From contig NZ_FXYE01000002.1 of assembly GCF_900184935.1 (NCBI RefSeq), positions 434,001 to 498,000 of the forward strand: a stretch of 64,000 nucleotides of DNA. The letters run 5' to 3'. The stretch is from Actibacterium lipolyticum (GTDB lineage: Bacteria; Pseudomonadota; Alphaproteobacteria; Rhodobacterales; Rhodobacteraceae). Under the pieces are notes generated by a model. That model ran no database searches. It worked only from the letters and a program-made list of their open reading frames with translations, and was not told the DNA's origin. Both the position numbers and the translations under genes were made by a program. Within the stretch, counting starts at the first letter, position 1; the number at the start of each line of letters is the position of its first letter. Positions 34,946-43,915 of the stretch are shown one piece after another.

Positions 34946-36084
34946 GCGACGACATCCCCGAAGCCGACCGCGTCGAGGGCGCCCCACACCCACGTGAAAC
35001 CCTTGCCCTGCTTGGCCATGACAACGCCCAAGCCGCGTTTCTGGATGCGTTCAACACCGGGCGTATGCACCATGGCTGGCTGATCACCGGGCCACGCGGC
35101 GTGGGCAAGGCCACGCTTGCATGGCGCATCGCACGTTTCCTTTTGGCCCAGCCTGCGAAAGACGATGGCGGGCTATTCGGTGCCCCGCCCCCGCCCGACA
35201 GTTTGGATATTGGCGAAGATCACCCCGTCGCCCATCGCATGGCGGCCCTGTCTGAACCCGGCCTGTTTCTGTTGCGCCGTGCGTGGGATGACAGCAAAAA
35301 ACCCGCCCGGCTGAAAACGGTCATCACCGTGGATGAGGTGCGCAAGCTTAAGGGCTTCTTTTCGCTCTCTGCCACCGATGGCGGACGGCGTGTGGTGATT
35401 GTGGATGCGGCGGATGAAATGAACGTCAACGCCGCCAACGCCCTTTTGAAGCTGTTGGAAGAGCCGCCAGAAAACGCCACTCTTTTGTTGATCTCGCATC
35501 AGCCATCGCGGTTGCTGCCGACGATCCGGTCGCGGTGTCGCGAACTTCGTCTTGGCACGCTAAGCCCGGATCAAATGGCCGACGCCATGCAGGCCGCAGG
35601 GGCCGACGTCACCGATGCCGCCGCCTTGGCCGAACTGTCCGGTGGCTCCGTGGGCGAGGCGATCCGCCTGACCAACCTTGGCGGCTTGACGCTTTATTCC
35701 GAGATTGTCGCGCTGTTTTCCTCGCTTCCCCGATTGGATCGCCCGCGCGCGTTGAAGCTGGCCGAAAGCGCGGTGGGCAAGGCAAATGAACCGCGGTTCG
35801 ATCTGTTGCTGCGTCTGTTCGATCTGTTCCTGTCCCGGCTGGCCCGCGCTGGCGTCCTTGGGCCACCCGCCCACGAAGCCGCACCGGGCGAAGCTGCCCT
35901 GATGGCTCGTCTTTGCCCAGATGCCTATGCGGCACGCGCATGGGCCGAAACGGGCGAAAAATTGGGGGCCCGTGCGCGCCATGGTAAAGCGGTCAACCTT
36001 GACCCGGCATCCCTGATCCTTGATATGGTTCTTAGGATTGACGAGACGGCGGCGCCCCTGGCCGCCCGGCAGGCGAGCGCATGA
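34942..36084 (+). CDS. holB: DNA polymerase III subunit delta'
   Basis: 380 residues. AAA+-like clamp-loader subunit: GPRGVGKATLAWRIARFLL, a helical lid, KTVITVDEVRKLKGFFSLS, NAANALLKLLEEPPENATLL with the SRC motif (TIRSRCRELRL). Part of the complex that loads the sliding clamp. The zinc-binding cysteines of the E. coli protein are absent, as usual in alphaproteobacteria. Overlaps tmk and tatD by 4 bases each. Confidence 0.94.
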   Translation: MSDDIPEADRVEGAPHPRETLALLGHDNAQAAFLDAFNTGRMHHGWLITGPRGVGKATLAWRIARFLLAQPAKDDGGLFGAPPPPDSLDIGEDHPVAHRMAALSEPGLFLLRRAWDDSKKPARLKTVITVDEVRKLKGFFSLSATDGGRRVVIVDAADEMNVNAANALLKLLEEPPENATLLLISHQPSRLLPTIRSRCRELRLGTLSPDQMADAMQAAGADVTDAAALAELSGGSVGEAIRLTNLGGLTLYSEIVALFSSLPRLDRPRALKLAESAVGKANEPRFDLLLRLFDLFLSRLARAGVLGPPAHEAAPGEAALMARLCPDAYAARAWAETGEKLGARARHGKAVNLDPASLILDMVLRIDETAAPLAARQASA

Positions 36085-36887
36085 CAAGCACCCCAGAGAT
36101 TACCGATAGCCACTGCCATCTGGATTTCCCCGATTTTGCCGAAGAGCTGCCGCAGGTCATCGACCGCGCGCTAGAGGCCGGGGTGACGCGGATGGTCACG
36201 ATCTGCACCAAACTGCGGCTGCTGCCGCAGGTTCAGACGATTGCCCAAACCTATGACCCGGTGTTTTTCGCCGCTGGCACCCACCCGATGAGCGCGGCCG
36301 AAGAACCGATGGCAAGCGTCGACGAATTGGTAAAGCTGGCCGCGCACCCCAAATTCGTCGGCATCGGCGAAACCGGGCTTGATTACCACTACACCGCCGA
36401 AAGCGCGGATGTACAAAAGGAAAGCCTGCGCATTCACATCGAAGCAGCGCGGCAAACCGGCCTGCCCCTTATCATCCACGCCCGCGCGGCGGATGATGAC
36501 ATGGCCCGCATCCTTTCCGATGAATACGACGCCGGCGCCTACAGCTGTGTGATGCACTGCTTTTCGTCCAGCGCCGAGCTGGCACAGGCGGCGCTGGACC
36601 TTGGGTTTTACCTGTCGATGTCCGGCATCTCGGCCTTTCCAAGGTCGGCAGAGCTGCGCGATATCTTTGCCGCTGCGCCGGTCAGCCGCATCCTTGTGGA
36701 AACGGACGCGCCGTATCTGGCACCGCCTCCACATCGCGGCAAGCGCAACGAACCCGCCTATACCCGCCACACGGCCAAAGTGGGCGCACAGCTGTTCGAC
36801 ATGGAATATTCCGATTTCGCTGCCCAAACGCAGACCAATTTTGACAGGCTGTTCAAAAAGGCCGCTGCTTGGGACGGGGCTAACTGA
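36081..36887 (+). CDS. TatD family deoxyribonuclease/hydrolase
   Basis: 268 residues. Amidohydrolase-like TIM barrel with metal ligands in DSHCHLDFPDF, the glutamate in GIGETGLDYHY, histidines in PLIIHARAAD and VMHCFSSS, and the aspartate in LVETDAPYLAPPPHRGKRNEP. Family members act as 3'-5' exonucleases or D-tyrosyl hydrolases. Overlaps holB by 4 bases and the next gene by one base; this run is conserved in many proteobacteria. Confidence 0.93.
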   Translation: MTSTPEITDSHCHLDFPDFAEELPQVIDRALEAGVTRMVTICTKLRLLPQVQTIAQTYDPVFFAAGTHPMSAAEEPMASVDELVKLAAHPKFVGIGETGLDYHYTAESADVQKESLRIHIEAARQTGLPLIIHARAADDDMARILSDEYDAGAYSCVMHCFSSSAELAQAALDLGFYLSMSGISAFPRSAELRDIFAAAPVSRILVETDAPYLAPPPHRGKRNEPAYTRHTAKVGAQLFDMEYSDFAAQTQTNFDRLFKKAAAWDGAN

Positions 36888-37684
36888 TGGCGCGTCTGCA
36901 CTTCACCATTTTGGGCTGCGGTTCGTCCGGCGGCGTGCCGCGTCTGGGCAACAAGTGGGGCGACTGCGACCCAGACGAGCCCAAGAACCAGCGCCTACGC
37001 TGTTCGTTGCTGGTGGAGCGTGAAGACGAAGACGGTGTTACCCGCGTGCTGATCGACACCACGCCCGACATGCGCACCCAGCTTTTGAACGCGGGCGTGG
37101 GCGAGTTGGACGCCGTCATTTACACCCATTCGCACGCCGATCACGTTCATGGGCTGGATGATCTGCGCCAGATCGTTTTCAACATGAAAACCCGCCTGCC
37201 CGTCTGGGCCGATGGCCCTACGCAAGAGGCGCTGTTTTCCCGCTTCGGCTATGCATTCATGCAGCCCGAAGGCTCCCCCTATCCGGCGATCTTGGAAATG
37301 CACACGATCAGTGGCGACGTGGTGATTACCGGCGCTGGTGGCACGATCCGTTTCACCCCCTTCAAAGTCAACCACGGTTCGATGGATGCGCTTGGCTTTC
37401 GCGTGCGCGATTTGGCCTACCTTCCCGACGTGGCAGAGATGTACGACGAAAGCTGGGCCAAACTTGAAGGGTTGGACATGCTGATCCTTGATGCCCTACG
37501 CCGCACGCCGCATCCAACGCACCTGCATTTGGATAAAGCGCTGGAATGGATCGAACGCGTTGGGCCCAAACGTGCGATCCTGACGAACATGCATATCGAT
37601 CTGGATTACGCCACGGTCGAAGCCGAAACCCCCAACCACATCGCGCCAGCCTATGACGGGCTGACCATCACTTACGAGCTTTAG
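36887..37684 (+). CDS. MBL-fold metallohydrolase, PhnP-like
   Basis: 265 residues. Metallo-beta-lactamase fold with the zinc motif THSHADHVHGLDD, LGCGSSGGVPRLG at the N-terminus, FKVNHGSMDALGFRV and a late TNMHIDLDY. The group includes phosphodiesterases such as PhnP and phosphoribosyl cyclic phosphate hydrolases. Substrate not evident. Starts at the last base of tatD's stop region, last member of the dacC-tmk-holB-tatD run before an AEC transporter. Confidence 0.9.
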   Translation: MARLHFTILGCGSSGGVPRLGNKWGDCDPDEPKNQRLRCSLLVEREDEDGVTRVLIDTTPDMRTQLLNAGVGELDAVIYTHSHADHVHGLDDLRQIVFNMKTRLPVWADGPTQEALFSRFGYAFMQPEGSPYPAILEMHTISGDVVITGAGGTIRFTPFKVNHGSMDALGFRVRDLAYLPDVAEMYDESWAKLEGLDMLILDALRRTPHPTHLHLDKALEWIERVGPKRAILTNMHIDLDYATVEAETPNHIAPAYDGLTITYEL

Positions 37685-37688
37685 CAAC

Positions 37689-38624
37689 ATGTCCTCATTG
37701 ATCGAAGTTATCCTGCCCGTCTTTCTTGTCATCGGGTTCGGGTACGCGGCGGTCTGGCGGAAGTTGTTTTCAAACGAAGGCGTGGATGGGTTGATGAAGT
37801 TCACCCAGAACTTCGCCATTCCCTGCTTGTTGTTCAAAGCGATCTCGACCCTTGATCTGGGGCAGAACTTCGATTGGCGGTTGCTGATCAGCTTTTACAC
37901 CGGCGCGCTAAGCGGCTTTGTCGTGGGGCTGTTTGGGGCGCGCATCCTGTTTAAGCGCCCGTGGGAAGATTGCGTCGCCATCGGGTTTGTCGGGCTGTTT
38001 TCCAATTCGCTGTTGTTGGGCCTGCCGATCACGGAACGCGCCTATGGCGCTGATGCGTTGAAGCCGAACTATGCGATCATCGCGATGCATTCGCCGTTTT
38101 GTTACGGCGTTGGCATCACCGTGATGGAATTTGTGCGCAACCGTGGAAAAGGCCGCGGCTTGGCCGGTACGTCTGGCGCGATCTTGAAGGCGATGTTTTC
38201 CAACGCGCTGGTTATCGGCATTAGCCTTGGCTTTGTCGTTAACCTGACCGGATTGGCCCTGCCCGGCGTTCTGACTGACGCGATTGACCTTATGATCCGC
38301 GCAGCCCTGCCCGCCGCGTTGTTCGGGCTTGGCGGCGTCTTGTTCCGTTACCGCCCCGAAGGTGACCTGAAGGCGATCGCCTTTGCCTGCGCAGTCTCGT
38401 TGATCCTGCACCCAACGATCGTCTGGTTCATGGGCGGCGCGCTGTCATTGGACCAAGGCCAGTTCAGATCAGCAGTTTTGACGGCAGCGATGGCACCTGG
38501 GATCAACAGCTATATCTTCGCCAACATGTACGGCGCGGCCCGTCGTGTGGCCGCATCCGCTGTTCTTGTTGGGACGTTAACGTCGATCCTTACCATTTGG
38601 GTTTGGCTGGCGCTGTTGGGCTAA
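37689..38624 (+). CDS. AEC family transporter
   Basis: 311 residues, about ten membrane helices in two repeats of five. Starts with VILPVFLVIGFGYAAVWRKL and has the AEC signature region (AIPCLLFKAISTLDL, SNSLLLGLPI, APGINSYIFANMY). Family includes bacterial malate permeases and auxin-efflux-carrier homologues. Starts 4 bases after the MBL gene; its stop abuts that of the convergent permease gene with no spacer. Confidence 0.9.
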   Translation: MSSLIEVILPVFLVIGFGYAAVWRKLFSNEGVDGLMKFTQNFAIPCLLFKAISTLDLGQNFDWRLLISFYTGALSGFVVGLFGARILFKRPWEDCVAIGFVGLFSNSLLLGLPITERAYGADALKPNYAIIAMHSPFCYGVGITVMEFVRNRGKGRGLAGTSGAILKAMFSNALVIGISLGFVVNLTGLALPGVLTDAIDLMIRAALPAALFGLGGVLFRYRPEGDLKAIAFACAVSLILHPTIVWFMGGALSLDQGQFRSAVLTAAMAPGINSYIFANMYGAARRVAASAVLVGTLTSILTIWVWLALLG

Positions 38625-39476
38625 TCAGCCCGGGCTCAGCCCCCGCAGCCGTTCGGAACGGCGGCGCAGGATTTCAACCGTTGTCAGCAGCGCGATAGAG
38701 ATCACAACCAAGATCGTGGCCACGGCCAAGATGGTTGGACTGATCTGTTCGCGCAGGCCGGTGAACATCTGCCACGGCAGTGTCTTTTGCCCAGCCGAGC
38801 CGACGAACAACACCACCACCACTTCGTCAAACGAAGTAATAAACGCGAACAGCCCACCCGAGATGACACCGGGCAAGATCAGAGGCATCTGCACCTTAAA
38901 GAACGTGTGCACCGGATCGGCCCCCATATTCGCCGCCGCACGGGTCAGCGATTTGTCAAAGCCGACAAGCGTTGCCGTCACGGTGATGATGACAAAGGGA
39001 ATGCCCAATGCAGCATGCGCCAGAACCACCCCGAAATACGTGCCCTGAAGGCCGATACGGGAATAGAAAAAGTACATACCGGCGGCCGAGATGATCAAAG
39101 GCACGATCATCGGCGAAATCAGAATGGCCATGATCAAACGCCGGAACGGCACGTGATCTTGGCTAAGCCCCACGGCCGCCAACGTGCCCAACGTGACCGA
39201 GATCAGCGTCGCCACTGGTGCAATCCGGATGGAATTGCGCATGGCCTGTTGCCAGTCGGGATTGGTGAAAAAATCTTTGTAGTGTTTCAGAGAGTATGCG
39301 TCAGCCTCTAGCGCGATCATCCCCGGCGTGAATGTAAAGAAATTCTCGGCGTTGAAGCTTAGCGGGATGATCACAACAATCGGCGCGATCAGGAAAAAGA
39401 AGATCAGGCCGCAGATCACCTTGTAGCTATAGTGCCAGATGCGTTGGCCGGTGGTGGCATAAGGGGGCAGTTTCAT
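38625..39476 (-). CDS. ABC permease, PotC type
   Basis: 283 residues with six membrane helices and the EAA-type loop (RAAANMGADPVHTFFKVQMPL). Last gene of a four-gene polyamine-type ABC operon (ATPase, binding protein, PotB-like, PotC-like). Second permease of the heterodimer. Confidence 0.92.
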   Translation of the reverse strand: MKLPPYATTGQRIWHYSYKVICGLIFFFLIAPIVVIIPLSFNAENFFTFTPGMIALEADAYSLKHYKDFFTNPDWQQAMRNSIRIAPVATLISVTLGTLAAVGLSQDHVPFRRLIMAILISPMIVPLIISAAGMYFFYSRIGLQGTYFGVVLAHAALGIPFVIITVTATLVGFDKSLTRAAANMGADPVHTFFKVQMPLILPGVISGGLFAFITSFDEVVVVLFVGSAGQKTLPWQMFTGLREQISPTILAVATILVVISIALLTTVEILRRRSERLRGLSPG

Positions 39477-39487
39477 GTTGTTCTTCC

Positions 39488-41038
39488 TTATCCCAAGCTC
39501 ACGTTGTCGATGCCGACAATCTTGTCATAGACCCAGTACAGCAGCAGAACCACGGCCAGCAGGATGGTGCCAAGCGCCGCTGCCAGCCCCCAGTTTAGCG
39601 AACTGGAGATGTGATAGGCGATCCGGTTAGAGATGAACGTACCTGTCGTTCCCCCCACCAGCTCAGGCGTGATGTAGTATCCGATGGCGAGGATAAACAC
39701 GAGGATGCACCCCGCCCCGATCCCCGGAACTGATTGCGGGAAATAGACCCGCCAAAAGGCTGTCCAGTTGGTCGCGCCCAGCGATTTCGCTGCGCGCACG
39801 TAGGTCACCGGGATGGTCTTCATCACGGAATAAAGCGGCAAGATCATGAACGGCAAAAGAATATGCGTCATCGCAACGATCGTGCCAAATTGGTTGTTCA
39901 TCATGATCAGGCGATTAGCGTCATCCACCAAGCCGATCCAAACAAGAATGTCGTTGATCACGCCCTGCTGTTGCAAAAGCACTTTCCACGCCGATGTCCG
40001 CACCAACAGTGATGTCCAGAACGGCAGCAGCACAAGGATCATCAACAGGTTCGATGTGCGCAGCGACAGGTTCGCCAGCAGAAATGCGATCGGGTAGCCC
40101 AGCAAAACACAACTGGCCATGATCGCAAGGCTCATGAACATCGTGCGCTTGAACAGCATCATATAGACGCGCTGGTCTTCGGGTTGTTGCTGCACCCCAT
40201 CAACCGTCTGCTGCAAATCGACAGCCGCCAGAAAATAGCCGGGCGTGTAATTCGGAGAGAACGCTTTGATCGTCTTCCAAACGTCCGTATCCGCCCAGTC
40301 TTCTTCGACATCAAGGAATTGCGCGCGGATATCCACGGTTTCGAAATCCGGCACCGCAGCCGCCGCCGTTGTCAGCAGCGGGTTTTCCAGCACCGCGCCC
40401 ACATCGGGGTTGGCTGCAAGCTCTCGGTAAAGTGCCGTATAAACAAAATCGGCAGGCTGTTCTGTAGCCGGGTCGTCGTTGTCGTCCAAGACAATGCTTG
40501 TCCAACCAGCATAGGCAGAGGCGGTTTCAGGCAATGCGCTGCGCGCATCCTGTTCGGCCATCAATGCAACCCAAGTGGCTGGATTTTCCCACGCAGCATC
40601 AAGTGCCACGAACTGATCCGTATAGGCATCAGTCGCAAAGCGTTTCACACGGCGGCCCGTCTTGCGGAACAGCGATGAAATGCCTGTTTGTTCATAGTTC
40701 AGACGCGAACCAAGGCGCGTGTGCGTTTTGAATTCTGTTGCGATTGCAAGGTCGGTGTACAGCGCGGCAAAGACATCTTCGCCCGGCGTTTCCTCGCCCG
40801 AATAATCCTGTAGTGCAATCACGGTACGCGGCAGCGTTTCAGATACGATCTCATTTTCGACCGAACGAAACAGCATGTCCGCGATGGGCGCGATAAACGT
40901 CAGCAAAACAAAAAGCAGCAACGGTGCGATCAGGGCCAGCGCCCTAATTTTCTGTGCCCGCAAAGCCCGCTGAAGGCTGCGCTTCAGGGGTGTCCCGTCG
41001 GCGGCCAGTACTGGGCCTGTTTCGCTGGTATCGGTCAT
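39488..41038 (-). CDS. ABC permease, PotB type, with a large periplasmic insertion
   Basis: 516 residues, some 200 more than a standard PotB. One helix at about 31-55 (IRALALIAPLLLFVLLTFIA) is followed by roughly 235 hydrophilic residues without membrane segments, then the remaining five helices (from about 297) with the EAA-type loop RAAKSLGATNWTAFWRVYFP. The insertion would lie in the periplasm between helices 1 and 2, where it could contact the binding protein. Not a fusion to a family I recognise. Starts 72 bases after the binding protein gene, 11 bases before PotC. Confidence 0.88.
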   Translation of the reverse strand: MTDTSETGPVLAADGTPLKRSLQRALRAQKIRALALIAPLLLFVLLTFIAPIADMLFRSVENEIVSETLPRTVIALQDYSGEETPGEDVFAALYTDLAIATEFKTHTRLGSRLNYEQTGISSLFRKTGRRVKRFATDAYTDQFVALDAAWENPATWVALMAEQDARSALPETASAYAGWTSIVLDDNDDPATEQPADFVYTALYRELAANPDVGAVLENPLLTTAAAAVPDFETVDIRAQFLDVEEDWADTDVWKTIKAFSPNYTPGYFLAAVDLQQTVDGVQQQPEDQRVYMMLFKRTMFMSLAIMASCVLLGYPIAFLLANLSLRTSNLLMILVLLPFWTSLLVRTSAWKVLLQQQGVINDILVWIGLVDDANRLIMMNNQFGTIVAMTHILLPFMILPLYSVMKTIPVTYVRAAKSLGATNWTAFWRVYFPQSVPGIGAGCILVFILAIGYYITPELVGGTTGTFISNRIAYHISSSLNWGLAAALGTILLAVVLLLYWVYDKIVGIDNVSLG

Positions 41039-41110
41039 ACGCTTCCCCGCTTCTTTTTATTGTTGGGAAAGGGCCAAACGGCCCCTTCCCGTTTTCATCC
41101 GCTCAGCAGA

Positions 41111-42211
41111 TTATTGAGCCAGCCACGCCTGGAATTTCGCATCCAGATCGTCGCGGTAGTCTGCCCACCATTCGTAGTTGTTCACGAAGGTATGTTCGGT
41201 GTTGTTAGGATCGGTTGGCATGTGAGGTGCCATTTCGATACCCAGATCCGCGTGTGTGGAAACCAGCGGCGCAGAAGAAGCGCGTGCAGGACCGTAAGAG
41301 ATATACTTGGCCTGATCCGCCAGACGCTGTGTATCGGTGGCAAAGTTTAGGTAAGTCATGACAGCAGCTTCACGCTCTGCTGGCAGACCGGCGGGTACAA
41401 CCCAACCGTCCAGATCGAACATCTGCCAATCCCATGCCATGCCAATTGGCTGTTCCTGCTCTACAATCGCCGAGAACAGGCGGCCGTTATAAGCAGATGC
41501 CATGAACACTTCGCCATCGGCCAGCCACTGAATTGGTTCAGCAGATGCAGACCACCACAGGGTTTGATCCTTGATGGTGTCCAACTTGGCAAATGCACGC
41601 GCCTGACCTTCGTCAGTTTCCAGCGCGTCATAGACGTCTTCATATGCGACGCCGTCGCACAGCAGTGCCCATTCAAGGTTCGCGATTGGCTGTTTGTTCA
41701 GCCCGCGTTTGCCGGGGTATGTTTCAAGATCGAAGATGTCACAGGCACCCTTCGGCGCAGCAGTGCCCTCGGCCAGTTGGTCTGTGCGATAGCCAAATGT
41801 TGTCGAGAATACGATCTGCGGAATGAAACACTCGGAAACGATCATATCACCAAAGTCATCGCTGGCGGATGTACCGTCAGGCGCCGCAGCCAGAACAGCA
41901 TCGTGATCGATTTCCATCGCAAGGCCTTCGTCACACAGACGGATCGCATCGGCCGCTTCAACGTCGACCAGATCCCATGTGATGTTGCCAGCTTCGTTCA
42001 TCGCACGAAGTTTCGCCACAGCCTCGGGTGAGCTTTCATCGTTGATGATATTCACGTCAGGGTTCGCGGCCATATAGGGCTCGTGGTAGGCTTTTTGCTG
42101 CGAGGCAGAATAGGCGCCGCCCCAAGAAACCACAGTCATATCAGCTGCCGACACTGCGCCAGCAGACAACGCAATCATGCTAGTGGCAAGAATAGAATAG
42201 GTGAGTTTCAT
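41111..42211 (-). CDS. PotD/PotF-type ABC transporter substrate-binding protein
   Basis: 366 residues. Signal peptide (MKLTYSILATSMIALSAGAVSA), then an extracellular solute-binding fold (MTVVSWGGAYSASQQKAYHE, ITWDLVDVEAADAIRLCDEG). Periplasmic receptor for a polyamine or a related cation; four cysteines could form two disulfides. ATG 42211 chosen as it starts the signal peptide; a further upstream in-frame ATG would add 19 residues ahead of it. Confidence 0.9.
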   Translation of the reverse strand: MKLTYSILATSMIALSAGAVSAADMTVVSWGGAYSASQQKAYHEPYMAANPDVNIINDESSPEAVAKLRAMNEAGNITWDLVDVEAADAIRLCDEGLAMEIDHDAVLAAAPDGTSASDDFGDMIVSECFIPQIVFSTTFGYRTDQLAEGTAAPKGACDIFDLETYPGKRGLNKQPIANLEWALLCDGVAYEDVYDALETDEGQARAFAKLDTIKDQTLWWSASAEPIQWLADGEVFMASAYNGRLFSAIVEQEQPIGMAWDWQMFDLDGWVVPAGLPAEREAAVMTYLNFATDTQRLADQAKYISYGPARASSAPLVSTHADLGIEMAPHMPTDPNNTEHTFVNNYEWWADYRDDLDAKFQAWLAQ

Positions 42212-42301
42212 AACGTACTCCGTAGTTGTAGTCCCGTATTTACCTGTGTGGTTCCAGCCCCGGGCCAAGCGACAGAACCATTTCGGAACCGCGCCAGCCG
42301 G

Positions 42302-43399
42302 TTAGGCGTCAAGCGCGCGGCAGTCGTCTGGAAGCCAACCGATTTCGATTTGCTCACCAGGTTTGAGACGACGCTGGTCGGGTGCGTTTCGTGTTTTGAT
42401 CACGAAATCCTCGTTCCCCGCGACGCGCAGGCGCGTACGGAAAATGTCACCCATATACACAAACTCAAGCACTTCGGCTTTCAGCGTGTGCGCATCGGCG
42501 TGCAGGCGTTCTTTGTTATATTCGACGCGTTCCGGACGGATCGAAACCTTCGTCCGCTCCCCAGCTTTGGAAACGTTCACCGGCGTCGCATCGATCACCT
42601 CGCCACCATCAAGCCGCACAAGGGCACGGCCGTTATTGATGCTTTCAACGACGCCTTCTAGCGTGTTGTTTTCACCAATAAATTGCGCAACGAAGCTGTT
42701 CTTCGGGGCTTCGTAAAGTTCATCTGGCGGTGCAAGCTGCTGAATGCGGCCATCGTCAAACACGGCCACGCGATCCGACATGGTCAACGCTTCGGTCTGA
42801 TCGTGGGTCACATAAACTGTCGTGATCCCCAAATCATGCGCCAGCTTGGTGATTTCGAACTGCATATGTTCGCGCAACTGTTTGTCCAACGCGCCCAGCG
42901 GTTCGTCCATCAGAACCAATTCAGGTTCGAACACCAAGGCACGCGCCAGCGCGATACGCTGTTGCTGACCACCGGAAAGCTGTGCGGGGCGGCGCCCGCC
43001 GAAATCGCCCATCTGAACCATGTCCAGCGCGCGTTTCACTTTTGCTTCGCGTTCATCCTTGCCCATTTTGCGCACTTCCAGCGGGAAGGCCAAGTTTTCG
43101 GCAACGGTCATATGGGGGAACAGCGCATAGTTTTGGAAAACCATGCCTATGCCGCGTTTATGCGGAGGGATGTTATTGATCGGCTTGCCATCAAGCAGGA
43201 TGTCGCCGTGCGTGGCTGTTTCAAACCCCGCAAGCATCATCAAGCAGGTGGTTTTACCCGACCCTGAGGGGCCAAGCATCGTCAAAAACTCACCCTTGCC
43301 GATAGAGAGGTTAAGGTCTTTCACGACAAGCGTTTCGCCATCGTAGCTTTTCTGGACGCGGTCAAAGACCACGAACCCGCTTTCGGACGCAGAGGTCAA
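42302..43399 (-). CDS. ABC transporter ATP-binding protein, PotA type
   Basis: 365 residues: Walker A GPSGSGKTT, signature LSGGQQQRIALARAL, Walker B LVLMDEPLGALD, H-loop VTHDQTEA, and a C-terminal TOBE domain (about 285-360). Energises the polyamine-type importer encoded downstream. The start is a TTG at 43399 with GGGAG eight bases upstream; no closer ATG exists in frame before the Walker A site. First gene of the operon. Confidence 0.92.
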   Translation of the reverse strand: MTSASESGFVVFDRVQKSYDGETLVVKDLNLSIGKGEFLTMLGPSGSGKTTCLMMLAGFETATHGDILLDGKPINNIPPHKRGIGMVFQNYALFPHMTVAENLAFPLEVRKMGKDEREAKVKRALDMVQMGDFGGRRPAQLSGGQQQRIALARALVFEPELVLMDEPLGALDKQLREHMQFEITKLAHDLGITTVYVTHDQTEALTMSDRVAVFDDGRIQQLAPPDELYEAPKNSFVAQFIGENNTLEGVVESINNGRALVRLDGGEVIDATPVNVSKAGERTKVSIRPERVEYNKERLHADAHTLKAEVLEFVYMGDIFRTRLRVAGNEDFVIKTRNAPDQRRLKPGEQIEIGWLPDDCRALDA

Positions 43400-43706
43400 A
43401 CAACACTCCCTGTTTTATTATGCGCGCCACCCACGGCACGCTTATTGTGGGCTTTTGCCCATTACCTAAACGGTATCATTCCTATTCAAGAGCGCAACTT
43501 GGAATCATAGGCGACGTTTCATAAAGTAAAAACGGCGTTTTCTTGCAAAAGCTTCGGTCCATTAGCCTTAGGAATCTTCGTTTTCGGGCAAAACGCCCGA
43601 TCCGTATTCACATTAAACACGCAAAATGCGGGCACGCCGGACCATTAGCAAATAGTCTTAGAACCGGCGAAAACCGGTTCTTGAACGATCAATTTGTCTG
43701 GGTGAT
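43400..43706. other. Spacer between tRNA-Leu and the polyamine ABC operon
   Basis: 307 bases without a gene. Holds a hairpin just past tRNA-Leu (43660-43681) and two mutually exclusive short hairpins sharing bases (CGTTTT/AAAACG at 43579-43595 and TCGGGC/GCCCGA at 43584-43600), about 180 bases upstream of potA. The rest is AT-rich and should contain the promoter. Confidence 0.5.
43660..43681 (-). terminator. Hairpin past tRNA-Leu
   Basis: AGAACCGG-CGAAAA-CCGGTTCT, a perfect 8-base stem 26 bases beyond the 3' end of the tRNA. No clear T run follows on the minus strand, so it may be a 3' processing or weak terminator structure. Confidence 0.5.
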
Positions 43707-43793
43707 TGGTGCGGTCGAGAAGACTCGAACTTCCACGGGTGTTACCCCACAGCGACCTCAACGCTGCGCGTCTACCAATTCCGCCACGACCGC
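43707..43793 (-). tRNA. tRNA-Leu (GAG)
   Basis: 87 bases on the minus strand with encoded CCA. Acceptor GCGGTCG pairs with CGACCGC, discriminator A. Anticodon loop TTGAGGT gives anticodon GAG, reading CUC and CUU. Long variable arm and GGTAGACGC D-loop are typical of leucine tRNAs. Confidence 0.96.
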
Positions 43794-43872
43794 ACGTGAT
43801 CAGGTAGTGCGCGGTTACATAGCGGCGTTGATCGGGGATGTGAAGCGTATTTTTGACCTTTTTCGCGACTTG

Positions 43873-43900
43873 TTCAGGGGGCCGTTTCCCGCCCCCTGAA
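43873..43900 (-). terminator. Hairpin past the peptidoglycan-binding protein gene
   Basis: TTCAGGGGGC-CGTTTCCC-GCCCCCTGAA, a perfect 10-base stem with an 8-base loop, 15 bases past the stop codon. GC-rich and stable but not followed by a T run on the minus strand. Confidence 0.55.
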
Positions 43901-43915
43901 AACCTCAACAAATGC

